Part shown: positions 40,304 to 47,189 of the stretch, piece by piece
Numbering within the stretch: position 1 is the stretch's first letter
How the letters are laid out: every line of letters begins with the position of its first letter
DNA from: an uncultured marine group III euryarchaeote
GTDB taxonomy: Archaea > Thermoplasmatota > Poseidoniia > MGIII > CG-Epi1
Direction: 5' to 3'
Length of the DNA: 47,189 bases
Assembly (NCBI GenBank): GCA_902531985.1
Contig: CACAGG010000005.1
Span: forward strand, 1-47,189
Translations under genes and position numbers: made by a program
The notes under the pieces: generated by a model
Told to the model about the DNA's origin: nothing
Seen by the model: the letters and a program-made list of their open reading frames with translations, nothing else
Databases searched by the model: none

Positions 40304-41109
40304 GTTTTGCTCCAGGCCACATTAGTTTAACTTTTGCAATTTGGGATGGTGAAGACGAGCTATCTAAAGGATCAACCGGTATCGGTTTAATTATTCCTCA
40401 AGGCGTACATTGCGCTATAGAAAAATCTAAAAATAAGAAAAACAAGATTATTAGAAAAGGAAAAGAAGTTGATGATTTAGTAACTCTCAGAGCAGTTCAA
40501 TTATTGGGTTTTAAAGATAAAGGTCTAGTAATTCATCAAAGGCATGATTTACCGCTAGGTTCGGGTTTTGGTATATCTGGAGCATCAGCATTAGCTGCAT
40601 GTTTAGAACTAGAAAAAGATATTGATGAATGTGTTAAAGCCTCTCATCAAGCTGAAGTAGAATTTAACACAGGATTAGGTGATGTAGTTGCTATTGCAGA
40701 ATCAATTAAAAAGACGAGTTTCCCTTCCATAATCATTAGAGAGACTCCAGGATATCTTGGAAAAGTTACCTGCGTTCCAATAACTGAAAAATTTGTAATT
40801 TGTATATCTGGATTAGGTAGAAACACTTCAGAAATAATTTCTGATAAAAGTTGGATTGAGATTATAAATTCAGCAGCCTTAGGAATTCAGTATACTAATG
40901 TAAGTTTGCGTTCAGCAATTAAAATAGGCCGTTTGTTCACACAGCGAACAGGTCTCATTAATGAAAACATATCTCAAATGATAGACACTCTACCGCTTGG
41001 TTCGGTATCTTCCATTGCACATCTCGGTACTTCAATTGTTGCAACTTCTGATGATATTCCAAATTTAATTGATTCGCTCCAGAAATTTGGAGACGTCAGA
41101 GATTATTAA
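40300..41109 (+). CDS. Pantoate kinase (archaeal CoA biosynthesis, GHMP kinase)
   Basis: The GHMP kinase of 269 residues has an N-terminal [10 protein letters not shown], the ATP loop [20 protein letters not shown] and [14 protein letters not shown]. These fit archaeal pantoate kinase (PoK), which phosphorylates pantoate to 4-phosphopantoate before phosphopantothenate synthetase. That enzyme is not in the window. The ATG overlaps the glycosyltransferase stop, so they are coupled, although functionally unrelated. Confidence 0.87.
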   Translation: MSFAPGHISLTFAIWDGEDELSKGSTGIGLIIPQGVHCAIEKSKNKKNKIIRKGKEVDDLVTLRAVQLLGFKDKGLVIHQRHDLPLGSGFGISGASALAACLELEKDIDECVKASHQAEVEFNTGLGDVVAIAESIKKTSFPSIIIRETPGYLGKVTCVPITEKFVICISGLGRNTSEIISDKSWIEIINSAALGIQYTNVSLRSAIKIGRLFTQRTGLINENISQMIDTLPLGSVSSIAHLGTSIVATSDDIPNLIDSLQKFGDVRDY

Positions 41110-43058
41110 GCAGTAGGATTCCCTAATTTATTGGAAACGTTAGAGCCTGGTAAAAATTTGGCTAAATTTTCTAGAAGCCCGTCTTTTCTTGGCCCTGCAA
41201 CTAGTATATTGTCTAAGACTTCTTTTAGTGTTGCTACAGGTACTACTTCTACCATGTCTTTGTATTTAGAATCTAGAAGAACATCTTGCATATTCATTGC
41301 AGGAATTATTACCTTAGTAACTCCCGATTCTGCAGCAGCTTCAATTTTCGCAGTAACTCCTCCAACGGGAAGAACTTGTCCTCTAACGCTTAGAGATCCC
41401 GTAAGAGCTATTGTTTGGTCTACTTCAGCATTTTCCAGAGCCGAAATTACAGCTGTAGCTATTGATACAGAAGCGGAATCACCCTCAACACCTTCATAAG
41501 CACCTACAAATTGAACGTGGATATCATATTTGGATATGTCTGCTCCAGTATATTTTTTGATTAAAGCAGATACATTTTCAACAGCTTCTTTTGCTATTTC
41601 ACCTAATTTACCAGTTGCCACAACCTTACCTCTGTCTCTAGATTGTGCTGGTGTTACTTCAGCAACAATAGGCATCATTATTCCAGCCATTTCGGACATT
41701 CCTGAATTTGCACCCATCACTGCTAAACCATTTACCATACCTATTTCAGATCCCTCTATTGAATAAGTTTTGTAGTCTTTTCTACGCTCTACATAGCGGT
41801 CTGCTATTTGTTGCTCTAAAGGTTTGGCAATTGTTTTTGCCCTAACTACATGCTCTCCTGTAACGGTATCTTCATCTAACTCTCTTGCTATATCCCCAGC
41901 TACCCTGACAAGACCTCCCAATTCCCTTAGTCTAAGACTTAGGTGCATTTGTCTTCCAGCTCTACGCTGAGCTTCATGAATAATTTCACCTATTGCTTCT
42001 CTAGAAAAGTGGCCGATTTTTTCATCTTTAGCTACTTCTTGAGCAATGAATCTAACTAATTTTTCTCTATTTTCTTGAGAATCAGGTATTGTTGAATTCA
42101 TATAGACTTCGTATCCGTATCCTCGAATTCTGCTTCTAAGTGCAGGATGCATTCCTTGAATTGCATCAAGATTACCTGCAGCAACAAGAATGAAATTACA
42201 TGGTACTGGTTCAGTCTTTGTCATTGCACCTGCGGATCGTTCAGATTGTCCTGAAATAGAAAATTCACCTTCTTGGATTGCAGTCAGAAGAGATTGTTGA
42301 GATTCTATCCTTAGTAAATTAATTTCATCAATGTAAAGTACGCCTTTGTGAGCTTTGTGTATTGCTCCGGCCTCAACACGGTCGTGAGCAGGAGTTTCAA
42401 GTCCTCCTGATTGGAAAGGGTCATGTCTTACATCTCCTAAAAGTGCTCCGGCATGAGTTCCAGTAGCATCTACAAATTGAGCATTTTGATCTCTATCGTG
42501 CAGCACCAGACCCTTTGGAATATTTGCATTTTCGTTCCTTTGATTTGTATATCTTAAAGCCATAAAAACAAAGGCTGCAGCGATTAGGGAATAGAATATC
42601 ATCATTGGATTAAAACCAGTACTTATGAAGAAAAGAATTCCAATTCCCACAATTGCAAATACGAGTAGCATCTGAGATTTAGCTCTTTTTTCTTTTTCAA
42701 TCATAGCTTGAGCTTTCTGGACCTGAACAATTTCTTTACCTTTTCCTGCAGGAACAACCCTAATTCTAGGTTCATTATTATCTTCATGATTATTGTATAC
42801 TAAAACATCTTGCAATTCTTCTTTAGGTAATAATTCAGAAATAGACCTAGCAAGCATTGATTTTCCAGTTCCAGGATCTCCAATGAGCATTACGTGCCTT
42901 CTTTGTTCAGCAGCTTTCCTTACTATTTCAACGCCTTGTTCTTGACCAATGACTTGGTCAATAAGCATTTTAGGAACAGCAATGTCTTCTGTTGATTCTA
43001 TATCTAAACTCTTTACCCATTTCCTAGGGTCTTCTAATTTTTCACCTTTTTTAGACAT
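41106..43058 (-). CDS. lonB: Membrane-anchored ATP-dependent protease LonB
   Basis: The archaeal LonB form has 650 residues. Walker A is GDPGTGKS (60-67), followed by a two-helix membrane insert (about 129-167, [15 protein letters not shown] and [17 protein letters not shown]). Then come [20 protein letters not shown], the Walker B-like [11 protein letters not shown], and the protease domain with Ser528 in [16 protein letters not shown] and the catalytic Lys of [10 protein letters not shown]. It degrades unfolded and regulatory proteins at the inner face of the membrane. A TATA box lies 26-36 nt upstream, so it has its own promoter besides the DUF35 operon. Confidence 0.95.
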   Translation of the reverse strand: MSKKGEKLEDPRKWVKSLDIESTEDIAVPKMLIDQVIGQEQGVEIVRKAAEQRRHVMLIGDPGTGKSMLARSISELLPKEELQDVLVYNNHEDNNEPRIRVVPAGKGKEIVQVQKAQAMIEKEKRAKSQMLLVFAIVGIGILFFISTGFNPMMIFYSLIAAAFVFMALRYTNQRNENANIPKGLVLHDRDQNAQFVDATGTHAGALLGDVRHDPFQSGGLETPAHDRVEAGAIHKAHKGVLYIDEINLLRIESQQSLLTAIQEGEFSISGQSERSAGAMTKTEPVPCNFILVAAGNLDAIQGMHPALRSRIRGYGYEVYMNSTIPDSQENREKLVRFIAQEVAKDEKIGHFSREAIGEIIHEAQRRAGRQMHLSLRLRELGGLVRVAGDIARELDEDTVTGEHVVRAKTIAKPLEQQIADRYVERRKDYKTYSIEGSEIGMVNGLAVMGANSGMSEMAGIMMPIVAEVTPAQSRDRGKVVATGKLGEIAKEAVENVSALIKKYTGADISKYDIHVQFVGAYEGVEGDSASVSIATAVISALENAEVDQTIALTGSLSVRGQVLPVGGVTAKIEAAAESGVTKVIIPAMNMQDVLLDSKYKDMVEVVPVATLKEVLDNILVAGPRKDGLLENLAKFLPGSNVSNKLGNPTA

Positions 43059-43083
43059 CGTACAAGCAGGCCCTGTTGACTCC

Positions 43084-43094
43084 AGATATATAAG
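43084..43094 (-). promoter_or_regulatory. TATA box of lonB
   Basis: Read on the minus strand, CTTATATATCT sits about 30 nt before the lonB ATG at 43058. It lies just downstream of the DUF35 gene and so separates transcription of lonB from the HMG-CoA synthase operon. Confidence 0.55.
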
Positions 43095-43104
43095 TTTCTA
43101 AAGC

Positions 43105-43557
43105 CTAAACTTCAATATCAGTTATGTTTCCATCTTCATCATTTGTAGTTTCTAAAGATTCATCTAAGATGAACTTGGTTCCATAGTGTAGAATTCCACT
43201 TTCACTATCTTCTCCTAATTTTCTGAAAACAGATTTGACCTTCATTCCAGGCTTAACAATCTCAGGTTCACAATCAACAATCTGAGTAGTTATTTTTGGC
43301 CCCTCATCAAGTTCTATTATAGCAATGCAATAAGGTCCAAACATTTCATAACCCGTTTGAGCTTGATGAACTACTGTTGAACTTACTACTTCTCCAGTAC
43401 CTTTGAATTGGTAATCTTCCATGCTGCCTATTGATTCTCTTCCAGCTTCAGGATTAAAACTTCTTCTTGGATAATGGTATGTCTTAGTTATCTTACAATA
43501 AGAACCAATCAAATTATATCTTGTGTCTAATTCTCTCCAAAAACGAGGTACTGACAT
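43105..43557 (-). CDS. DUF35 OB-fold protein of the thiolase/HMG-CoA synthase complex
   Basis: The 150-residue protein has the DUF35 layout: a helix (FWRELDTRYNLIG), a rubredoxin-like finger, and an OB-fold (FKGTGEVVSSTVVH, YCIAIIELDEG). In archaea this protein bridges thiolase and HMG-CoA synthase and shares their CoA-binding site. Here the finger (YCKITKTYHYPRRSFNPEAG) keeps one Cys of four, so zinc binding is probably lost. It follows the thiolase gene with a 1-nt overlap. Identity is firm by context. Confidence 0.85.
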   Translation of the reverse strand: MSVPRFWRELDTRYNLIGSYCKITKTYHYPRRSFNPEAGRESIGSMEDYQFKGTGEVVSSTVVHQAQTGYEMFGPYCIAIIELDEGPKITTQIVDCEPEIVKPGMKVKSVFRKLGEDSESGILHYGTKFILDESLETTNDEDGNITDIEV

Positions 43558-44723
43558 TATTCACCCTCCAAAATATGAACTACAGCAGTTGCAGCAGTAC
43601 CGCCGTGGTTTTCCGCCATTCCTATTTTAGCCCCTTTGACTTGTCTTTCACCAGCTTCTCCTCGCAGTTGTTGTACTAATTCAATAATTTGAGCAATACC
43701 TGTAGCTCCTGGTGCATGGCCTCTAGCTTTTAGACCGCCGCTTGTATTTGTAGGGATTTTACCACCCAATTTTGTTTCACCTTTAAGAATATTTGAAGCA
43801 GCTTTTCCGCGTTTAAAAATTCCTATTTCTTCAAGAGCTATAATTTCAGATATTGTGAAGTTATCATGTATTTCTATTAAATCTAAATCAGTAGCTTTTT
43901 TTCCACAACTTTTGAATGCTCGCTTTGCAGCAATCTTGATGGCAGGCATTTGGTTTAGATGCTTACGGTGATGTAAACTTAGAGTGTCTGATGCTTGGCC
44001 AGATCCAATAATTTTTACTGCTTTTTTCTTATATTTTTTAGCCCTTTCAGTAGCACATAGTACTACTGCAGCAGCCCCATCACTATTTGGGGCACAGTCT
44101 AGCATTCTCAATGGACTAGAAACCATTCCAGAATTGGAAACTGCTTCAGCACTGATTGCAAACGGAAACTGGGCCATTGGATTCATAGACGCATGATAAT
44201 GATTTTTTTCAGATACGGCCGACATTTGCTCTCTAGTAGTTCCATATTCTTGCATGTGGCTTTGTGCAATCATAGCATGTAATGATGCAAAAGTCGCTCC
44301 AGCTTTAGATTCCCACTGCTCATCAGAACCCATACTTACAGTATATGATGATTCGGAATCACTTACATCAGTCATTTTTTCCGCACCACCTACAACTGCT
44401 ATATCGATAAACCCTCCAGCTATAGCCATGTAAGCCTGTCTGATTGCTAGGCCTCCTGAAGCTGATGCAGCTTCTACCCTAGTTGCAGGCACATTTTGTG
44501 CAGCTAACCCGCAGTAGTCCGCCATCAATGCACTGACGTGCTCTTGTTGCAATGTTGATCCTGCAGCCATGTTTCCAATGTAAAGAGCATCAATATCTTT
44601 ACTTGTAATTCCAGCATCTTTTATTGCAGCGAGGCCTGTTTCGAGGCCTAGTTGACGTAATGATTTGTCCCATAATTCGCCAAATTTTGTAATGCCAACA
44701 CCAATAATGCTAACTTCTCTCAT
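43557..44723 (-). CDS. Acetyl-CoA acetyltransferase-like thiolase (mevalonate pathway)
   Basis: The 388-residue protein of the archaeal thiolase/SCP2 type has VISIIGVGITKFGELWDKSL-like opening residues (VSIIGVGITKFGEL), the catalytic-Cys region ATRVEAASASGGLAIRQAYM, HDNFTISEIIALEEIG and the last motif GHAPGATGIAQI. Note that the usual active-site Cys position here reads ASASGG, with serine where Cys is expected in many thiolases. It is expected to make acetoacetyl-CoA from two acetyl-CoA and pass it to HMG-CoA synthase. It is coupled by overlaps to HMGS (4 nt) and DUF35 (1 nt). Confidence 0.88.
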   Translation of the reverse strand: MREVSIIGVGITKFGELWDKSLRQLGLETGLAAIKDAGITSKDIDALYIGNMAAGSTLQQEHVSALMADYCGLAAQNVPATRVEAASASGGLAIRQAYMAIAGGFIDIAVVGGAEKMTDVSDSESSYTVSMGSDEQWESKAGATFASLHAMIAQSHMQEYGTTREQMSAVSEKNHYHASMNPMAQFPFAISAEAVSNSGMVSSPLRMLDCAPNSDGAAAVVLCATERAKKYKKKAVKIIGSGQASDTLSLHHRKHLNQMPAIKIAAKRAFKSCGKKATDLDLIEIHDNFTISEIIALEEIGIFKRGKAASNILKGETKLGGKIPTNTSGGLKARGHAPGATGIAQIIELVQQLRGEAGERQVKGAKIGMAENHGGTAATAVVHILEGE

Positions 44724-45766
44724 TTAGTAGCTCCCATGTTCAACTTGCCTCTATATTTTGCATATGTAGCATAGTTTATGATTTTCATCCTTGAAACCAT
44801 ATTTTCTACAGTTTCGCTACGATCCATTTTATCAATTTCATCTGTAACAGTTATATCAAATGCATCACTTCCTGCACCCGATCCGTATGCTACGGCTAAG
44901 ATCCTATCACCTGGTTTTGCTATATCTAATATGGCAGATAAGCCCAAGAATACAGCACCCGAGTATGTATTTCCTATTCTAGGAGTTAATAATCCAGTCT
45001 CGAATTGCTCATTTGTAAAACCTAAGGTTTTTGCAGCCCTTATTGGAAATTTACCGTTTGGTTGATGTGTTACCACATAATCATAATCTTTAGCTTCAGT
45101 TCCAGCTTTTTGCATCATCATCATACCACAACTGACAACATGTTTGAAGAAAGCTGGTTTACCCGTAAATCTTCCTCCATGTCTAGGGTATTTTTGCCCT
45201 TCTCTTCTCCAAAAGTCAGGAGTATCTGTTGTGTATGAAGTTGTATGGTTTATTGTTGCAATTATGTTTTTATTTCCGATTACAAGAGCGCCGCCGCCTG
45301 CTGAAGCACTATATTCTAGTGCATCTCCTGGAGCTCCTTGAGAAGTATCGACACCTATAGCAATTCCATTTTCGATTTGATTGTCTCCGACCATTCCTAG
45401 ACAAGTCTGTATTGCAGCAGTTCCAGCTTTACATGCAAATTCAAAGTCAGCAGCAGTCAAGTTAGGTGTGGCACCTATGGCTTCAGCTACTATTGTCGAG
45501 GTTGGTTTGACAGCATAAGGATGAGACTCAGAACCAGTATAAATTGCACCTATGTGGTCTCCATTTAATTTAGCTCTTTTCATGGCCTGCCGTGTTGCTT
45601 CTACAGCAATAGTTATTACGTCCTCATCTGGACCAGGTACAGATTTTGAGTAGACGTTTAGATTTTTAGCCCAAGCGCTACCATCAGCACCCCACACGGA
45701 GGCTATTTCTCCGGTTTCAATTTTATGTGTAGGCACATAAGCGCCATAACTTACGATTCCATTCAT
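44720..45766 (-). CDS. Hydroxymethylglutaryl-CoA synthase
   Basis: The enzyme condenses acetoacetyl-CoA with acetyl-CoA in the mevalonate pathway. The 348-residue archaeal form starts GIVSYGAYVPTHKIETGEIA. The catalytic Cys112 lies in AADFEFACKAGTAAIQ, and a His lies in VVTHQPNGKFPIRAA. Later come GNTYSGAVFLGLSAILD and AYGSGAGSDAFDI. The ATG follows AAAGGAGAT 6 nt upstream. It is preceded by the HTH regulator (13 nt) and followed by thiolase and DUF35, the standard archaeal operon order. Confidence 0.96.
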   Translation of the reverse strand: MNGIVSYGAYVPTHKIETGEIASVWGADGSAWAKNLNVYSKSVPGPDEDVITIAVEATRQAMKRAKLNGDHIGAIYTGSESHPYAVKPTSTIVAEAIGATPNLTAADFEFACKAGTAAIQTCLGMVGDNQIENGIAIGVDTSQGAPGDALEYSASAGGGALVIGNKNIIATINHTTSYTTDTPDFWRREGQKYPRHGGRFTGKPAFFKHVVSCGMMMMQKAGTEAKDYDYVVTHQPNGKFPIRAAKTLGFTNEQFETGLLTPRIGNTYSGAVFLGLSAILDIAKPGDRILAVAYGSGAGSDAFDITVTDEIDKMDRSETVENMVSRMKIINYATYAKYRGKLNMGATK

Positions 45767-45779
45767 TTTTTTATCTCCT

Positions 45780-46466
45780 TTATTTTAGATACCTCAATTT
45801 TTGAATAATTGTTTTCTCGTCAAGCTGTGTCTTAACAAGTACAACTCTTTCCATGTCAGCTAATTTAGGGGCTAACTGATCAACAGTTTTTGGCTTTATA
45901 TAAACTACCATTCTTGGTTTTACTGGATGAGCTCTCACAGCAATCATAGGTGATCGTCCATAATGTACTCCTGAAAAGAAAACGGCCCTTTCATTAGACC
46001 AGCCATACATTTCTCCAAAAGCGTTGAAAGTAGTAATTGCTTTTAATGAGTCAACCATAGTATAACCATATATTGGTCTATTGAGAAGTTCCTCTTTCCC
46101 TGCTAGAATTTCACCTTCAATAGTCTCTAGCATATCTTCTATAGGCATTCCACTAGTAAATTCTTTGATGCCTACTATTGCCTCATTTGTTTTCCTTTCA
46201 GACATGCTGTTTACAATTTTACCACCGTGTGCAGAATCGTAGTCGACCATCGTTTCCACAAATCTTCTAACAGTACCTATTCCTGGGGAAGCCCTTCTTC
46301 CTTTTTCAAAATCACAAACAACTGATGGTTTTACTTCTAAAAGGTTTGCAAACTCTTTCTGTGATAAATGGAAAATTTCTCTCCATTTTCTCATAGTTTC
46401 ACCAGGTTTCTCTGAAACTACGATTTCTCCAGCAATACGCCTAGTCAGTTGTTCTTGCACGTTCAT
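45780..46466 (-). CDS. HTH (XRE-type) regulator of the HMG-CoA synthase operon
   Basis: The 228-residue protein has an N-terminal helix-turn-helix (about residues 25-70: MRKWREIFHLSQKEFANLLE, then VKPSVVCDFEKGRRASPGIG). A larger C-terminal domain follows (YGYTMVDSLKAITTFNAFGE, YGRSPMIAVRAHPVKPRMVV). This two-domain protein is found right upstream of archaeal HMG-CoA synthase genes and is thought to control them. A sterol- or mevalonate-type effector is unknown. The ATG at 46466 begins the protein; a TATA box is about 25 nt upstream. Confidence 0.9.
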   Translation of the reverse strand: MNVQEQLTRRIAGEIVVSEKPGETMRKWREIFHLSQKEFANLLEVKPSVVCDFEKGRRASPGIGTVRRFVETMVDYDSAHGGKIVNSMSERKTNEAIVGIKEFTSGMPIEDMLETIEGEILAGKEELLNRPIYGYTMVDSLKAITTFNAFGEMYGWSNERAVFFSGVHYGRSPMIAVRAHPVKPRMVVYIKPKTVDQLAPKLADMERVVLVKTQLDEKTIIQKLRYLK

Positions 46467-46479
46467 CGATTTTGGAGTA

Positions 46480-46493
46480 GGTATTTAATTTTA
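46480..46493 (-). promoter_or_regulatory. TATA box for the HTH-HMGS operon
   Basis: On the minus strand, AAAATTAAATAC is centred about 20-25 nt upstream of the ATG at 46466, predicting a leaderless or near-leaderless mRNA. Confidence 0.5.
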
Positions 46494-46536
46494 TGTGTAT
46501 TTTAGTTCGTCAATTAGCTTATTTTTGGTCATGGAA

Positions 46537-46547
46537 ATATTAAATAG
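46537..46547 (+). promoter_or_regulatory. TATA box for arginine decarboxylase
   Basis: ATATTAAATAG is about 25 nt upstream of the GTG at 46568, consistent with a leaderless mRNA. Confidence 0.5.
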
Positions 46548-46567
46548 GTGGAATTTTAGACTAAATA

Positions 46568-47125
46568 GTGAGTCTAGCCAATTTCGTTCCAAAAAAGATT
46601 TTTTTAACTAAAGGTGTTGGTTTTCATAAAGAAAAATTAGCATCATTTGAATTAGCTCTCAGAGAAGCAGGTATTGCTCCATTAAATTTAATTACAGTTT
46701 CCAGTATATTGCCGCCAAATTGTGATTTCATCGATAGAAATGTTGGTGTTAAATTATTGGAACCAGGCCAGATAGTTCCAGTTGTGTTAGCTAAATCAGA
46801 TAGCAATATTCCTTCTACCTTAGTAAGTTCAGGCGTGGGTGTTGCAGTTCCGCGTGATAAAGGGCATTATGGATACTTATCAGAACATCATTGCACGGGA
46901 ATGGATGATAATAAAATGGAAGAGTATGTAGAAGATTTAGCTGCCGAAATGCTTGCAACAACTTATGGAATAAAGTTTGATCCGGATGCTTCTTGGGATG
47001 AAAAAAGAGAACTTTGGAGTATAGATAATAGAATTGTAAAAACGAGGTCTGAAGTTCAAACAGGAACTGTAAACGATGAAGGACATTGGACAACTACAGT
47101 TTCAGCAGCAGTTCTGATTCTTTAA
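46568..47125 (+). CDS. pdaD: Pyruvoyl-dependent arginine decarboxylase
   Basis: The 185-residue protein has the self-cleavage site TVSSILPP (Ser45-Ser46), which produces the pyruvoyl cofactor on the second serine. It also has GVGFHKEKLASFELALREAG, VAVPRDKGHYGYLSEHHCTG and the C-terminal WTTTVSAAVLIL. It makes agmatine from arginine in polyamine synthesis and in the making of agmatidine-modified tRNA. The start is GTG at 46568, chosen with the TATA spacing and because the frame opens there. Confidence 0.93.
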   Translation: MSLANFVPKKIFLTKGVGFHKEKLASFELALREAGIAPLNLITVSSILPPNCDFIDRNVGVKLLEPGQIVPVVLAKSDSNIPSTLVSSGVGVAVPRDKGHYGYLSEHHCTGMDDNKMEEYVEDLAAEMLATTYGIKFDPDASWDEKRELWSIDNRIVKTRSEVQTGTVNDEGHWTTTVSAAVLIL

Positions 47126-47148
47126 TACAAATTGACCAAATTGCTTAA

Positions 47149-47189
47149 ATGCTACAAGAACTTGGTAATTTAGATTCATGCGCGAAACA
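47149..47189 (+). CDS. Possible start of a further gene, cut by the window end
   Basis: An ATG at 47149 opens a frame that stays open for 13 codons (MLQELGNLDSCAK) to the window end. There is no good Shine-Dalgarno or TATA evidence beyond the short gap after pdaD. The product cannot be identified. Confidence 0.3.
   Translation, partial: MLQELGNLDSCAK

Overview
This window looks like an AT-rich, gene-dense chromosome segment from an uncultivated planktonic euryarchaeon of the Thermoplasmatota type (Marine Group II/III-like). The placement is inference. It rests on archaeal-only genes (Pus10, eL21, Rpo4/RpoF, DUF655, Kae1 and Bud32, pantoate kinase, LonB, pyruvoyl arginine decarboxylase, archaeal HMG-CoA synthase/thiolase/DUF35), archaeal TATA boxes about 25 nt upstream of many start codons (leaderless mRNAs), and many large exported acidic proteins with one C-terminal membrane anchor. 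Several genes are of bacterial or eukaryotic type (type I IPP isomerase, type II glutamine synthetase, antiquitin-like ALDH, SOUL protein), as expected for a surface-ocean heterotroph with a mixed gene pool.

Layout. 1-1800 is an information-processing operon (pus10 3' end, eL21, a Zn-ribbon-bearing Rpo4, DUF655). 1801-4175 is a minus operon (RHH regulator, FolC-like ligase, lipoprotein). 4258-10773 holds a 1775-aa surface protein ending in a cytosolic ubiquitin-like domain, followed by a geranylgeranyl reductase. 10696-18352 alternates exported membrane-anchored proteins with Kae1/Bud32 (KEOPS) and an ArsR-like regulator. 18354-21425 is a tightly coupled isoprenoid operon (idi, prenyl diphosphate synthase, GXGXG/GltS-like protein). 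21503-27960 holds the ALDH, a 54-aa stand-alone Trm5-type D1 domain, a polytopic protein, a prepilin peptidase, a CoA-type Nudix and PepD. 27992-31004 is an exported, possibly copper-related module built around one symmetric TATA box. 30991-35251 contains SOUL, cyclophilin, a TPMT-like methyltransferase, thioredoxin, Lrp, GSII, tRNA-Pro and a GNAT. 35251-37274 is a repeat-rich Tudor-like protein broken by one missing base. 37340-40303 is a glycosylation cluster. 40300-47125 holds pantoate kinase, LonB, the HMG-CoA synthase operon with its HTH regulator, and arginine decarboxylase.

Together many genes serve archaeal lipid synthesis (thiolase, HMGS, IDI, prenyl synthase, GGR) and the cell surface. 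Two genome-scale habits stand out. All eight convergent protein-gene junctions overlap or have at most 1 nt between stop codons. Two divergent pairs place a single quasi-symmetric TATA box at the exact midpoint between two start codons. No untranslated gap longer than 300 bases exists. No CRISPR array, insertion sequence, rRNA or replication origin was seen.
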